Assembly (NCBI GenBank): GCA_965546615.1
Contig: CBEUVQ010000018.1
Span: 1 to 43,254, forward strand
Direction: 5' to 3'
DNA from: CBEUVQ01 sp965546615
GTDB lineage: Bacteria > Bacillota > Desulfotomaculia > Desulfotomaculales > Desulfohalotomaculaceae
Length of the DNA: 43,254 nucleotides
Numbering within the stretch: the stretch's first letter is position 1; each line of letters opens with the position of its first letter. The position numbers were made by a program, and so were the translations under genes. A model generated the notes under the pieces. That model made no database searches. It saw only the letters and a program-made list of their open reading frames with translations, and was not told the DNA's origin. Positions 16,965-25,906 of this stretch are shown here, in pieces.

Positions 16965-18371
16965 TTACAAAATGTACCGCGTTAGATCTTCGTTTGCAAC
17001 AACTGAACTTAGTTTACTGTTTACATAGGCCTGATCAATGGTAACGGTTTGACCGGACATTTCCGGAGCTTCAAACAAAATATCTTCTAATAATTTTTCC
17101 ATAATGGTTTGCAATCTACGCGCACCAATGTTTTCTGTTTGTTCATTAACAGTATATGCTATTTTAGCTATTTCTTCAAGTGAATTTTTTGAAAATTCTA
17201 TATTCACACCTTCAGTCCTCACTAATTCCTTGTACTGCTTAATTAAGGCATTTTGCGGTTCGGTAAGAATTTGTAAAAAGTCCGCTTGAGACAAACTTTT
17301 TAATTCCACCCGAATGGGAAAACGACCCTGCAGCTCAGGAATAAGATCAGACGGTTTAGCAACATGAAAAGCACCTGCTGCAACAAACAAAATATGATCG
17401 GTTTTTACCGGCCCGTATTTAGTGTTCACGGTAGAACCTTCAACAATAGGCAAAATATCTCTTTGCACACCACCGCGGGATACATCCGGCCCTTGAGCGT
17501 AATCTTTGCCCGCTATTTTATCAATTTCGTCTAAAAATACAATCCCCTGTTCTTCCGCCCGCTTCACTGCTTGAGCAGTAACTTCATCCATGTCAATCAG
17601 TTTTTGGGCTTCCTGTTGGGTTAAGATTTTGCGCGCTTCCTTAACGGTGACTTTCCGCTTGCGCTTTTTACCCGGAAAGATTCCGCCAAACATATCTTTT
17701 ATATTTATACCCATTTCTTCCACGCCGGATCCGGTAAAAACTTCTAACATCGGCGGATTGGTATCTTCTACCTCAATTTCCAAGTACTCGTTTTCCAATT
17801 CTCCCCGGGCCAGTTTTTCACGCAGCATATCTCGTTCAAATTCTACTCTTTTCTCTCTTTGCTTCTGCAGGTTGTCTTCTTCATTGTTGGCATTAGTTTG
17901 ATCATTTAGGCCAAACAGCATTTCAAAAGGGTTTTTAGCAGAAGCTGTTTTAACCGGTTTAGGTGCTAAAAGTTCTACAATGCGTTCTTCCGCCATTTTA
18001 GCGGCTTTATCCTCTACATCAGCCACTCTTTCTTGGCGCACCATGCGTATGCTGGTTTCAACCAAGTCTCTGATCATCGATTCAACATCGCGCCCCACAT
18101 AGCCAACTTCAGTGAATTTAGTGGCTTCAACTTTAACAAACGGAGCTTTTACCAGCCGGGCCAATCGACGGGCAATCTCCGTTTTGCCCACACCCGTGGG
18201 GCCGATCATCAGGATATTTTTGGGCACCATTTCTTCCTGCAGTTCTTCAGGAAGTCTGCTGCGGCGATAGCGGTTGCGCAGCGCAATAGCCACCGCCTTT
18301 TTAGCATCTTTTTGACCCACAATATATTTATCTAATTCCGCTACTATTTCCCGGGGAGTTAAAGATTCCAT
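16965..18371 (-). CDS. hslU: HslU (ClpY) ATPase subunit of the HslVU protease
   Basis: AAA+ unfoldase that feeds substrates to the HslV peptidase. 468 aa: N-terminal TPREIVAELDKYIVGQ, Walker A GPTGVGKT (57-64), the variable I-domain (about 110-240), Walker B region GIVFLDEIDKIAGKD, and the C-terminal sensor-2 GARRLQTIMEKLLEDI. The C-terminus ends in RYIL, the tail that docks into HslV. The start ATG shares one base with the hslV stop (TAATG), so the two are translationally coupled. Confidence 0.98.
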   Translation of the reverse strand: MESLTPREIVAELDKYIVGQKDAKKAVAIALRNRYRRSRLPEELQEEMVPKNILMIGPTGVGKTEIARRLARLVKAPFVKVEATKFTEVGYVGRDVESMIRDLVETSIRMVRQERVADVEDKAAKMAEERIVELLAPKPVKTASAKNPFEMLFGLNDQTNANNEEDNLQKQREKRVEFERDMLREKLARGELENEYLEIEVEDTNPPMLEVFTGSGVEEMGINIKDMFGGIFPGKKRKRKVTVKEARKILTQQEAQKLIDMDEVTAQAVKRAEEQGIVFLDEIDKIAGKDYAQGPDVSRGGVQRDILPIVEGSTVNTKYGPVKTDHILFVAAGAFHVAKPSDLIPELQGRFPIRVELKSLSQADFLQILTEPQNALIKQYKELVRTEGVNIEFSKNSLEEIAKIAYTVNEQTENIGARRLQTIMEKLLEDILFEAPEMSGQTVTIDQAYVNSKLSSVVANEDLTRYIL

Positions 18372-18916
18372 TATCTATCACCCCCTTGTAATTCTTCAAC
18401 CACAATATTATGGTTTGTATACACGCAGATATCTGCAGCTGTATGCAGTGCTTCAACAGCAATTTCGCGCGGCGTCAGTTCTGTATGCTTAAGCAGAACC
18501 CGCGCTGCCGCCAGCGCATAGTTTCCACCGCTGCCAACAGCGGCAATACCGTCATCAGGTTCAATAACTTCGCCATTTCCGGAAATAATTAAAATATGCT
18601 CGGCATTGGCAACAATTAAAAGTGCTTCCAGACGACGCAAAACGCGGTCTAAACGCCATTCCTTAGCCAGCTCTACCGCTGCTCTTAAAATATTTCCGTG
18701 ATATTCTTCCAATTTTGCTTCAAACTTTTCAAAGAGCGTAAAAGCATCTGCAACTGAGCCGGCAAACCCGGCCAGCACCTCACCCTGATACAGCCGACGG
18801 ACTTTGGCCGCCGTTTGTTTAAAGATAGTGCGTTCTCCGAATGTCACTTGGCCGTCTCCGGCAACGGCCACTTGAGTACCTTTTTTTACCGCTACAATAG
18901 TGGTGGCATGAAACAT
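18371..18916 (-). CDS. hslV: HslV (ClpQ) peptidase subunit of the HslVU protease
   Basis: Proteasome-beta-like N-terminal nucleophile hydrolase, 181 aa. The N-terminus MFHATTIVAVKKG implies removal of MFHA to expose Thr5 as the nucleophile; Bacillus subtilis ClpQ instead uses serine. Conserved AGDGQVTFGERTIFK and GSGGNYALAAARVLLKHTE are present. First gene of hslV-hslU-codY, with its own promoter 30 bases upstream; a ribosome-binding GGAG lies about 10 bases from the ATG. Confidence 0.97.
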   Translation of the reverse strand: MFHATTIVAVKKGTQVAVAGDGQVTFGERTIFKQTAAKVRRLYQGEVLAGFAGSVADAFTLFEKFEAKLEEYHGNILRAAVELAKEWRLDRVLRRLEALLIVANAEHILIISGNGEVIEPDDGIAAVGSGGNYALAAARVLLKHTELTPREIAVEALHTAADICVYTNHNIVVEELQGGDR

Positions 18917-18945
18917 TCAAAAAAAACTCCTTTTAACAATTTTTA

Positions 18946-18974
18946 ATTATATAATTTTCATCACATTTTGACAA
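18946..18974 (-). promoter_or_regulatory. hslV-hslU-codY promoter
   Basis: TTGTCA (18969-18974), 17-base spacer, TATAAT (18946-18951) on the minus strand: near-consensus vegetative promoter. It makes hslVU-codY independent of the upstream dprA-topA-trmFO-xerC genes. A CodY-box-like site fills the spacer. Confidence 0.85.
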
Positions 18975-19001
18975 TGATAATTTTCATCACTTTATGACAA
19001 T
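18951..19001. promoter_or_regulatory. Tandem 26-bp operator repeat with two CodY-box-like sites
   Basis: Two 25-base copies (18951-18975 and 18977-19001) match at 23 of 25 positions. Each contains an AATTTTC-initiated site: 18953-18967 matches the CodY consensus AATTTTCWGAAAATT at 12 of 15 positions, and 18979-18993 at 11 of 15. The first lies between -35 and -10, the second just upstream of -35. This geometry fits repression, probably CodY autoregulation, but binding is inferred only. Confidence 0.6.
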
Positions 19002-19028
19002 TTATATTATTAGCAGTTTTGATTAATA

Positions 19029-19943
19029 TTACGCTCGCGGATGTGTCCTTTGATACACTCGTTTAATTTTTTCTTTCGTTACGTGAGTGTAAATTTGAGT
19101 GGTTGATAAGCGCACATGACCAAGCAGCTCCTGTACTGTGCGCAGATCAGCTCCACCGTCCAGCAAATGCGTGGCAAAAGTGTGTCTCAACGTATGTGGA
19201 CTGCCTCGGTGGGCCAACGCAGTTTTTTGTAAATATTTATCCAGTATTTTACGCACTCCCCTGGCGGTAATTCTTTCACCGCGATAATTAACAAACAGCG
19301 GTGATTTAACCCCAACCTGGCAGGCATTAGTTTTTAGTTTAATTCGCGCATCAGCTAAATAAGTACTTAGTGCTTTGGCGGCATAAGAACCAAGCGGAAC
19401 AATGCGTTCTTTTGAACCTTTACCCCTAACACGCACATAACCGTTGGCAAGGTCAACATCATCTTCATTTAAGCCAATTAGTTCGCTGATTCTTAGACCG
19501 CAGGCATAAATTGTTTCCAATATTGCCCGATCACGCTGACCGAGCGGTGTGTTATCCGGCGCATTTAAAAGCTTTAACATTTCCTCCGGATAAAAAAAGC
19601 TGGGAAGTTTTTTATTCATTTTGGGTGTTGCTACACGGGCAAGCGGATTATCTGTGAATAATCCCTCCCTGGTAAGGTAGCGGTAAAAAGATCGCCAGGC
19701 TGCAAGCTTTCTGGCTATCGTACTTCGTGCATTGTTTTGGGCTTGTAAGTGCGCCAAAAATCCACGCATCAAGCGATGGTCAATATCGCCGGGCGTAATT
19801 TCGCGATCACTCTTACCTGTAACTTGGCAAAAATAATCCAACCCTTGAAAAATATCTTTTTGATATTCTTCCACCGTACGCGGCGAAGCATTTTTTTCTA
19901 ACTTTAAATAATATAATAAAAACTGATCGATATAGTGATACAA
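19029..19943 (-). CDS. xerC: Tyrosine recombinase XerC/CodV
   Basis: Site-specific recombinase that resolves chromosome dimers at dif with XerD. About 304 aa. It has a SAM-like N-terminal core-binding domain and a C-terminal catalytic domain with all active-site residues (numbered from the upstream GTG at 19955): Arg155 in ACGLRISEL, Lys180 region, His254 and Arg257 in HTLRHTFATHLL, His280 in LLGHVRLSTTQIYTH, Tyr289. Start: AGGAAGTG overlaps the GTG at 19955, so that GTG is unlikely; TTG at 19943 has this site eight bases upstream and is chosen. It sits in the dprA-topA-trmFO-codV order of Bacillus. Confidence 0.94.
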   Translation of the reverse strand: MYHYIDQFLLYYLKLEKNASPRTVEEYQKDIFQGLDYFCQVTGKSDREITPGDIDHRLMRGFLAHLQAQNNARSTIARKLAAWRSFYRYLTREGLFTDNPLARVATPKMNKKLPSFFYPEEMLKLLNAPDNTPLGQRDRAILETIYACGLRISELIGLNEDDVDLANGYVRVRGKGSKERIVPLGSYAAKALSTYLADARIKLKTNACQVGVKSPLFVNYRGERITARGVRKILDKYLQKTALAHRGSPHTLRHTFATHLLDGGADLRTVQELLGHVRLSTTQIYTHVTKEKIKRVYQRTHPRA

Positions 19944-20018
19944 ATCAATCGACACTTCCTTAATCCGGTTAGAATATTGAAGGCAGGCATAAAAACCCCT
20001 TTCCGCATCGGCCGTCTT

Positions 20019-21341
20019 TTAGTTGTTGATGTCGGCAGCGGCAATAAAATCGTTCAGCTTTTTTATAGCCCGCTCAGCAATGGTTTGATTGCGCAGCTTT
20101 TTATCTTTAATGCGTCTTTCCAGCGGCGGTATCAGCCCGAAAGTAATATTCATCGGTTGAAAATGCTTGGGATCAGCACTGGTAATGTAGTTAGTAAGCG
20201 CACCGTGTGCCGTTTCCGGCGGAAAGGTCACCGGTTCTTTACCTGCCGTCAGCCGGGCTGCATTAATCCCGGCAACCAAGCCTGCCGCCGCAGATTCAAC
20301 ATAACCTTCCACACCGGTAATTTGCCCCGCAAAAAACAAATCTGTCCTTTTAATGGTTTGCATTGTCGGTTTCAAAAGCACCGGCGAATTAATATAGGTA
20401 TTGCGGTGCATCACCCCGTAGCGCACAAATTCTGCGTTTTCCAACCCCGGTATCAGTGAAAAAACCCGCTTTTGTTCACCCCACTTTAAGTTGGTCTGAA
20501 AGCCCACCATGTTATATAACGTACCTTCAGCATTGTCCTGGCGCAGCTGTACTACCGCATAAGGACGTTTACCGGTGCGCGGATCAGTTAAACCTACCGG
20601 TTTCAGCGGCCCATACAACAAAGTATCACGACCGCGGCTTGCCAGTACTTCTACCGGCATACAGCCTTCAAAGTGCACTTGTTTTTCAAATTCCTTAACC
20701 GGAGCTCGTTCAGCATTAATTAATGCTTGATAAAAAATTTGATACTCCTCTTCGGACAGCGGACAGTTTAAATAAGCAGCTTCACCTTTACCATACCGAG
20801 AGGAGCGAAAAATGACGTCCATATTTAATGATTCTAAAGTAACAATCGGTGCCGCAGCATCATAAAAATACAAATACTCACTGCCTGCAAATTCTTTAAT
20901 CTGCACCGCTAAGCTATCCGAAGTGAGCGGACCGCTGGCAATAATAGTTGTACCCTGCGGGGGAATAGCTGTTATTTCCTCACGAACAATTTCCACCAAC
21001 GGATGTTTTTCCAAAGCGTTAGTAATATACTTAGCAAAACCGGTGCGATCCACCGCCAGCGCCCCGCCGGCAGGAACACGGTTACAATCGGCACTTTTCA
21101 TAATCAGCGAATTGAGCTTACGCATTTCTTCTTTTAACAACCCAACTGCGTTTTCCAGCGCAGCCGCTCGCAGCGAATTACTGCAAACCAGTTCTGCAAA
21201 ATCAGCGGTATGATGCGCCGGTGATTTTTTTTGCGGGCGCATTTCATACAGTTTTACCCGAATACCGCGTCGGGCCAGCTGCCATGCAGCTTCTGAGCCG
21301 GCTAAGCCGGCGCCAATAACAGTAACAACATTATTTTTCAT
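20019..21341 (-). CDS. trmFO: Methylenetetrahydrofolate-dependent tRNA (uracil-5-)-methyltransferase
   Basis: FAD/folate enzyme that makes ribothymidine at tRNA position 54, replacing TrmA in many Firmicutes. 440 aa. N-terminal FAD-binding VIGAGLAGSEAAWQLARRG, then YEMRP and ELVCSNSLRA, characteristic of the TrmFO/Gid family; the C-terminal QITGVEGYVESAAAGLVAG is the second FAD segment. ATG start with GGAG and GTGATCC upstream. It is 18 bases downstream of topA in the same operon. Confidence 0.97.
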   Translation of the reverse strand: MKNNVVTVIGAGLAGSEAAWQLARRGIRVKLYEMRPQKKSPAHHTADFAELVCSNSLRAAALENAVGLLKEEMRKLNSLIMKSADCNRVPAGGALAVDRTGFAKYITNALEKHPLVEIVREEITAIPPQGTTIIASGPLTSDSLAVQIKEFAGSEYLYFYDAAAPIVTLESLNMDVIFRSSRYGKGEAAYLNCPLSEEEYQIFYQALINAERAPVKEFEKQVHFEGCMPVEVLASRGRDTLLYGPLKPVGLTDPRTGKRPYAVVQLRQDNAEGTLYNMVGFQTNLKWGEQKRVFSLIPGLENAEFVRYGVMHRNTYINSPVLLKPTMQTIKRTDLFFAGQITGVEGYVESAAAGLVAGINAARLTAGKEPVTFPPETAHGALTNYITSADPKHFQPMNITFGLIPPLERRIKDKKLRNQTIAERAIKKLNDFIAAADINN

Positions 21342-21359
21342 AATTTGGGATCACAACTC

Positions 21360-23540
21360 CTAGAACATTAATTCATGATTTAATTTTTCGTCTTTTAACT
21401 CTTGCTGCTGTTTTATCTTCTTTTTCACTTCATTTTTGTCATTATCTTTATCATCTTGGCTGCTTCGATAACCGCACTGTTCGTTGGTACATTTAACGTA
21501 CTGTTGACCTCTGCTTCTTTTTTGAACCATTAAGCTGCCGCATTTCGGACATTTTTCTTCTACCGGCAAATCCCAACTGATGAATTCGCATTCGGGATAA
21601 TTACTGCACCCGTAAAACTTACGACCTTTTTTGCTGCGCCTAAGCACTATATCGCCATCACAATTCGGACATTTTACACCGGTCGGTTCTAATAACGGTT
21701 TAGTAAATCGGCAGTCCGGAAAACCGGGACAAGCCAAAAACTTTCCATAACGGCCAAACTTCACCACCAAATTGCGGCCGCACTGTTCACAAATTTCATC
21801 AGTTACCTCATCTTCAATTTCTACTTTGCCGATGGCTTCTTCTGCCGCTTTTAACGTTTGGTCAAACGGAACATAAAATTCCTTCAGAACGTTTACCCAG
21901 TCAACTCCGCCCTCACCGATTTTATCCAGCTTATCTTCCAGTTCGGCAGTAAATTCCACATTAATGATGTCGGGAAAGTATTTCTTCAGCAAATCCACCA
22001 CAATAGCGCCCAACTCGGTGGGATAAAACTGTTTATTTTCCCTGACAACATAGCCCCGTTTTTGGATGGTTTCTACAATCGGGGCATAAGTACTGGGGCG
22101 GCCGATGCCCTGCTCCTCCAATGCCTTTACTAAAGTTGCATCGGTATAACGCGGCGGAGGTTGAGTAAAATGCTGCTTGGGATCTAATTTCTTGAGGTTG
22201 AGCTTATCCCCTTCGTTTAATTCCGGCAGGATACCTTCGGTTTCTTTAGCATCGGCATCGTCAGTACCCTCAATGTAAACCTGCATAAAACCGGGAAACT
22301 TTATGGTAGAACCGGTGGCCCGGAAATTATAGCTGCCGGCTTTAATATCCAAACTGGTGGTGTTAATTACTGCCGCAGCCATTTGACTGGCCACAAACCG
22401 CGACCAAATTAATTTATACAGTTTATATTGGTCATTGGTCAAATATTGTTTAATTGATGCCGGATCGAGATGTACATAAGTCGGCCGAATAGCCTCGTGA
22501 GCATCTTGAATTTTTCCGTCTTTCTTTTTCTTGGTATTTTGCTTTACTTCTTTTGGTACATAAGAAGGTCCAAAGCGTTCTAAAATAAACTGTCTGGCTT
22601 CTTCTTTGGCAGTTTCGGAAACCCGCTGCGAATCGGTGCGAATATAAGTAACCAAACCGGTAATGCCTTCACTGCCTATTTCTAAACCTTCATAAAGCTG
22701 CTGCGCAACCACCATCGTTTTGCGGGAAGTAAAATTTAACTTTCGCGACGCCTCTTGCTGCAATAAGCTGGTTGTAAACGGCGCGGCCGGATAGCGCAGC
22801 TTTTCTTTGCGGGTAATTTTATTCACCACAAAGTCAGTTCCTTTTAAATCAGCCAGAACTTCTTTCATCTGCTGCTCGCTTTTCACTTCCAGCTTTTTAC
22901 CCTGATATTTGTTTAATTTTGCATCAAAAGTACCCTGGCCGTGCTTAGCCAGTTTAGCAGTCAGCGACCAATATTCTTCCGGCACAAAAGCATTGATTTC
23001 TTCTTCACGGTCGACAATCATGCGTACCGCCACCGACTGCACCCGACCGGCAGACAGGCCTTTTTTTACTTTGCGCCACAGAAGCGGACTTAAGTTATAG
23101 CCCACCAAACGATCAAGAATTCTTCGTGCCTGCTGAGCATTAACCAAATCCTGATTGATTAGGCGCGGCTGTTTCACCGCTTTTTGAATTGCTGTTTTAG
23201 TAATTTCGTTAAACTCAATGCGGCATGGTTCGGTATCTTTAATCCCCAGAATATGCTGTAAATGCCAAGCAATTGCTTCTCCCTCACGATCAGGGTCGGC
23301 CGCCAGCAGCACACGGTCAGCCTTTTTTACTGCACTTTTTAATTCCTTTATAATATCTCCTTTTCCTCTGATGGTAATATATTTGGGGGCAAAATCAGCT
23401 TCAATATCTACACCGAACTGACTTTTTGGCAAATCACGCACATGCCCCATTGAAGCTTTTACTGAATAATTCCTTCCAAGAAATTTACCAATGCTCTTGG
23501 CCTTAGCCGGAGATTCTACAATTACTACAGTTTTTGCCAA
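21360..23540 (-). CDS. topA: DNA topoisomerase I
   Basis: Type IA topoisomerase that relaxes negative supercoils. 726 aa. Toprim domain: VIVESPAKAKSIG (Glu9) and LLAADPDREGEAIAWHL (Asp82, Asp84). Catalytic Tyr299 lies in GLVTYIRTDSQRVS. Three C-terminal four-cysteine zinc ribbons start at about residue 585 (CEQCGRN, CPNCDGD, CPKCGSL), followed by a charged, lysine/glutamine-rich tail ending in ELMF. Start is TTG at 23540, with a GGTGG-type site upstream. It lies between dprA and trmFO, as in Bacillus. Confidence 0.97.
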   Translation of the reverse strand: MAKTVVIVESPAKAKSIGKFLGRNYSVKASMGHVRDLPKSQFGVDIEADFAPKYITIRGKGDIIKELKSAVKKADRVLLAADPDREGEAIAWHLQHILGIKDTEPCRIEFNEITKTAIQKAVKQPRLINQDLVNAQQARRILDRLVGYNLSPLLWRKVKKGLSAGRVQSVAVRMIVDREEEINAFVPEEYWSLTAKLAKHGQGTFDAKLNKYQGKKLEVKSEQQMKEVLADLKGTDFVVNKITRKEKLRYPAAPFTTSLLQQEASRKLNFTSRKTMVVAQQLYEGLEIGSEGITGLVTYIRTDSQRVSETAKEEARQFILERFGPSYVPKEVKQNTKKKKDGKIQDAHEAIRPTYVHLDPASIKQYLTNDQYKLYKLIWSRFVASQMAAAVINTTSLDIKAGSYNFRATGSTIKFPGFMQVYIEGTDDADAKETEGILPELNEGDKLNLKKLDPKQHFTQPPPRYTDATLVKALEEQGIGRPSTYAPIVETIQKRGYVVRENKQFYPTELGAIVVDLLKKYFPDIINVEFTAELEDKLDKIGEGGVDWVNVLKEFYVPFDQTLKAAEEAIGKVEIEDEVTDEICEQCGRNLVVKFGRYGKFLACPGFPDCRFTKPLLEPTGVKCPNCDGDIVLRRSKKGRKFYGCSNYPECEFISWDLPVEEKCPKCGSLMVQKRSRGQQYVKCTNEQCGYRSSQDDKDNDKNEVKKKIKQQQELKDEKLNHELMF

Positions 23541-23615
23541 TTATCATCCACCCCTATACTAACTAAGCTAGGTAAATATCTGACCCGTTTTTTAACAATT
23601 TATCCTAAGGCACAT

Positions 23616-24725
23616 TTATTTAGAACAATGCCCAGAATTTACAACGGCATACATTTTACCGGGCAGTTTTTTTACTAAACCTTTTACTTCTAAAAACATT
23701 AAAGCAGAAATCACTTCCTGTGAAGGCACTTTCAGCTGCGATATCAATTCTTCCAGGTGCATTGGGTCACCGGACAGCTTTTGATAGATTGTCTGTTCAG
23801 TTAAACCAAGTTTCATTTTGGGTTGATTTGACCTTTTTGATTCATTAAACAATCTTTCAATGCCCAATTCATCTAAAATATCACTAACATCTGTTACCGG
23901 TTTTGCCCCCTGCTTCAGCAGTTTCAACGGGCCTTTACTCATATTACTGTATATGCTGCCCGGCACTGCCATTACATCGCGCCCCTGCTCTAACGCCAAA
24001 TCAGCAGTTATTAATGCCCCGCTTTTTTCAGCTGATTCAACCACCACAACTACCTGGGAAAGTCCGCTGATGATGCGGTTGCGCGAAGGAAAATGCCACG
24101 CTTCGGGCGGAGAACCCAGCGGAAATTCAGTAACCACTGCCCCTTTTTCAACAATTTCCGCAAACAGCTTAGCATTCTCTCGGGGGTAAACTACATCGGC
24201 GCCGCAGCCCAATACCGCTACGGTACAGCCGTCAGCTTCAAGACAGCCGCTGTGTGCGGCAGTATCTATTCCTCGAGCAAGTCCGCTTATTACCACCACA
24301 TTGTTTTCCGCCAACTCGGCAGACAATCTGCGGGCAGCGGTAATACCATATGCTGTGGGCTTGCGAGTGCCAACCACCGCCGCGCTGCATTCGTGCCATT
24401 TTTTTAAATCGCCGCGCACAAACAAACCCGGCGGCGGATCAAAAATTTCCCTTAACGGCGCAGGGTATACTTCATCATCAAAGCAGACAAACTCAACTTT
24501 ATGTTTATAAAGCCTTTCCAGCTCATCATCTAAATTAATTCTGGCCCGCTGCCAAATTAAACCTTCAGCCATTACCGGCGTAATATTCGGCACTGCCAGT
24601 AAATCCTTTTCACCGGCCAGCCAAGCGTTTTCCGGGCCATTAAAATAATCGATAATTTGCCAAATGCGTTTTCCGGTTCCGGGCAGCAGCAGCTGCCAAC
24701 CCAGCCAATACTTTTTTTCACTCAT
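23616..24725 (-). CDS. dprA: DNA-processing protein DprA (Smf)
   Basis: Single-strand-DNA-binding, RecA-loading protein needed for natural transformation, also widely present in non-competent bacteria. 369 aa: N-terminal SAM-like region, Rossmann-like core (CSAAVVGTRKPTAYG, VVISGLARGIDTAAHSG, AVLGCGADVVYPREN, EKSGALITADLALEQGRDV), and a C-terminal winged helix of about 65 residues (LTEQTIYQKLSGDPMHLEEL). The frame opens at 24749, but GGGGTGA lies five bases before ATG at 24725 (MSEKKYW), which is taken as the start. First gene of the dprA-topA-trmFO-xerC run. Confidence 0.95.
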   Translation of the reverse strand: MSEKKYWLGWQLLLPGTGKRIWQIIDYFNGPENAWLAGEKDLLAVPNITPVMAEGLIWQRARINLDDELERLYKHKVEFVCFDDEVYPAPLREIFDPPPGLFVRGDLKKWHECSAAVVGTRKPTAYGITAARRLSAELAENNVVVISGLARGIDTAAHSGCLEADGCTVAVLGCGADVVYPRENAKLFAEIVEKGAVVTEFPLGSPPEAWHFPSRNRIISGLSQVVVVVESAEKSGALITADLALEQGRDVMAVPGSIYSNMSKGPLKLLKQGAKPVTDVSDILDELGIERLFNESKRSNQPKMKLGLTEQTIYQKLSGDPMHLEELISQLKVPSQEVISALMFLEVKGLVKKLPGKMYAVVNSGHCSK

Positions 24726-24936
24726 CAACTTCACCCCGATGAATGCCAACTAATTTTGTCAATTGCATTAGCCTATTCGGGATAGAACAAATATTTCCTG
24801 CCAATCTGCCAAAGTATTTTGCCGCTAAAATTGTCGCAATTATTTTGCACTTTAACTGTCAGACTTTCTACTGCACAAAACCGCCGCATCGGAGAAACCA
24901 AGCTGCGTTTCCTTCAAATCCTTTGTGGACGGCTGT

Positions 24937-25851
24937 TTACCGCTTTGCTGCCAACTGTAAAATTACACCTAAATTTTGGTCGGCTGATAATACGCCGGCG
25001 CAAATATCACCGTAAATTTTCAGACGTTTAAAGATGGTTTTAATATTGTATTCACTGCCGGCGATATCGCCTGCTTCAATTTCTTCCCAGGTTAACGGAG
25101 TAGATACCGGTGCACCGGGTTTCGGCCTTAAGCTGTACTGCCACGACATTGTTTTACCGCGGGTGTTTTGCAGATAATCCAAGTAAATTTTTTGCCCTCT
25201 TTTTTTTACCGTTCGTTCGGTGGTGCATTTTGCAGGATAAACACCTTCTATCAGCTCAGCAATGTATTTCATTGCCGATGTAACTTCAGCAAAAGTATGC
25301 TTGGGTTCTATCGGAATAAAAATATGTACGCCCCGTGAACCGGAAGTTTTGGGATAACACCGCAAACCAAACTGATTTAACGCTTGTCTTACCAACAAAG
25401 AAACTTTTAATATTTCACTGAACTCAATCCCTTCCGCCGGGTCAAGATCCATCACTGCAATATTGGGGTTTTCGATATGCTTTTTGCACGACGTCCAAGC
25501 ATGAATTTCAATACAACCCAGGTTTGCCAACCAAATTAATACTGCCGGATGATCACAAATAATGTAATTTACTTTTTTGCTGCCGTGGTTAACACTAAAG
25601 GTTTTCACCCATTCCGGGGCGTGCAAAGGACATTCCTTTTGATAAAAAAACCCGCCGTTAATGCCATGCGGGTAGCGTTTTAACACCAGCGGACGATCGG
25701 TAATGTGCGGCAGCAGCACGTCGGAAATATCGTAATAGTATTTAATTAAATCTCTTTTAGTGATATTATCCGGAAAGATAATTTTATTTAAATTGGTAAG
25801 TTTAATTTTTCTGCCGTCAATTTTGACAACTGTTTCATCACTCTTTAACAT
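24937..25851 (-). CDS. ligD: LigD-type polymerase/primase (stand-alone NHEJ polymerase domain)
   Basis: Archaeo-eukaryotic-primase-family polymerase that fills and tailors ends during bacterial end joining. 304 aa, equal to the polymerase domain alone of multi-domain LigD. Catalytic metal ligands are seen in AVMDLDPAEG (Asp135, Asp137) and IYLDYLQN (Asp225); the nucleotide-binding KTSGSRGVHIFIP (Ser170, Arg173, His176) is intact. The N-terminus NLNKIIFPDNITKRDLIKYY is the usual family opening. No ligase or phosphoesterase domain is fused. It belongs with the ligase at 27491 and ku at 30455, separated from the ligase by a secreted-protein gene and a pseudogene. The 210 bases between it and dprA show no gene. 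Confidence 0.94.
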   Translation of the reverse strand: MLKSDETVVKIDGRKIKLTNLNKIIFPDNITKRDLIKYYYDISDVLLPHITDRPLVLKRYPHGINGGFFYQKECPLHAPEWVKTFSVNHGSKKVNYIICDHPAVLIWLANLGCIEIHAWTSCKKHIENPNIAVMDLDPAEGIEFSEILKVSLLVRQALNQFGLRCYPKTSGSRGVHIFIPIEPKHTFAEVTSAMKYIAELIEGVYPAKCTTERTVKKRGQKIYLDYLQNTRGKTMSWQYSLRPKPGAPVSTPLTWEEIEAGDIAGSEYNIKTIFKRLKIYGDICAGVLSADQNLGVILQLAAKR

Positions 25852-25906
25852 ATATAAATTCCCCGCTGTTTTAACTGTACTCTGCTATCTATCATCTGTC
25901 ATTTTT

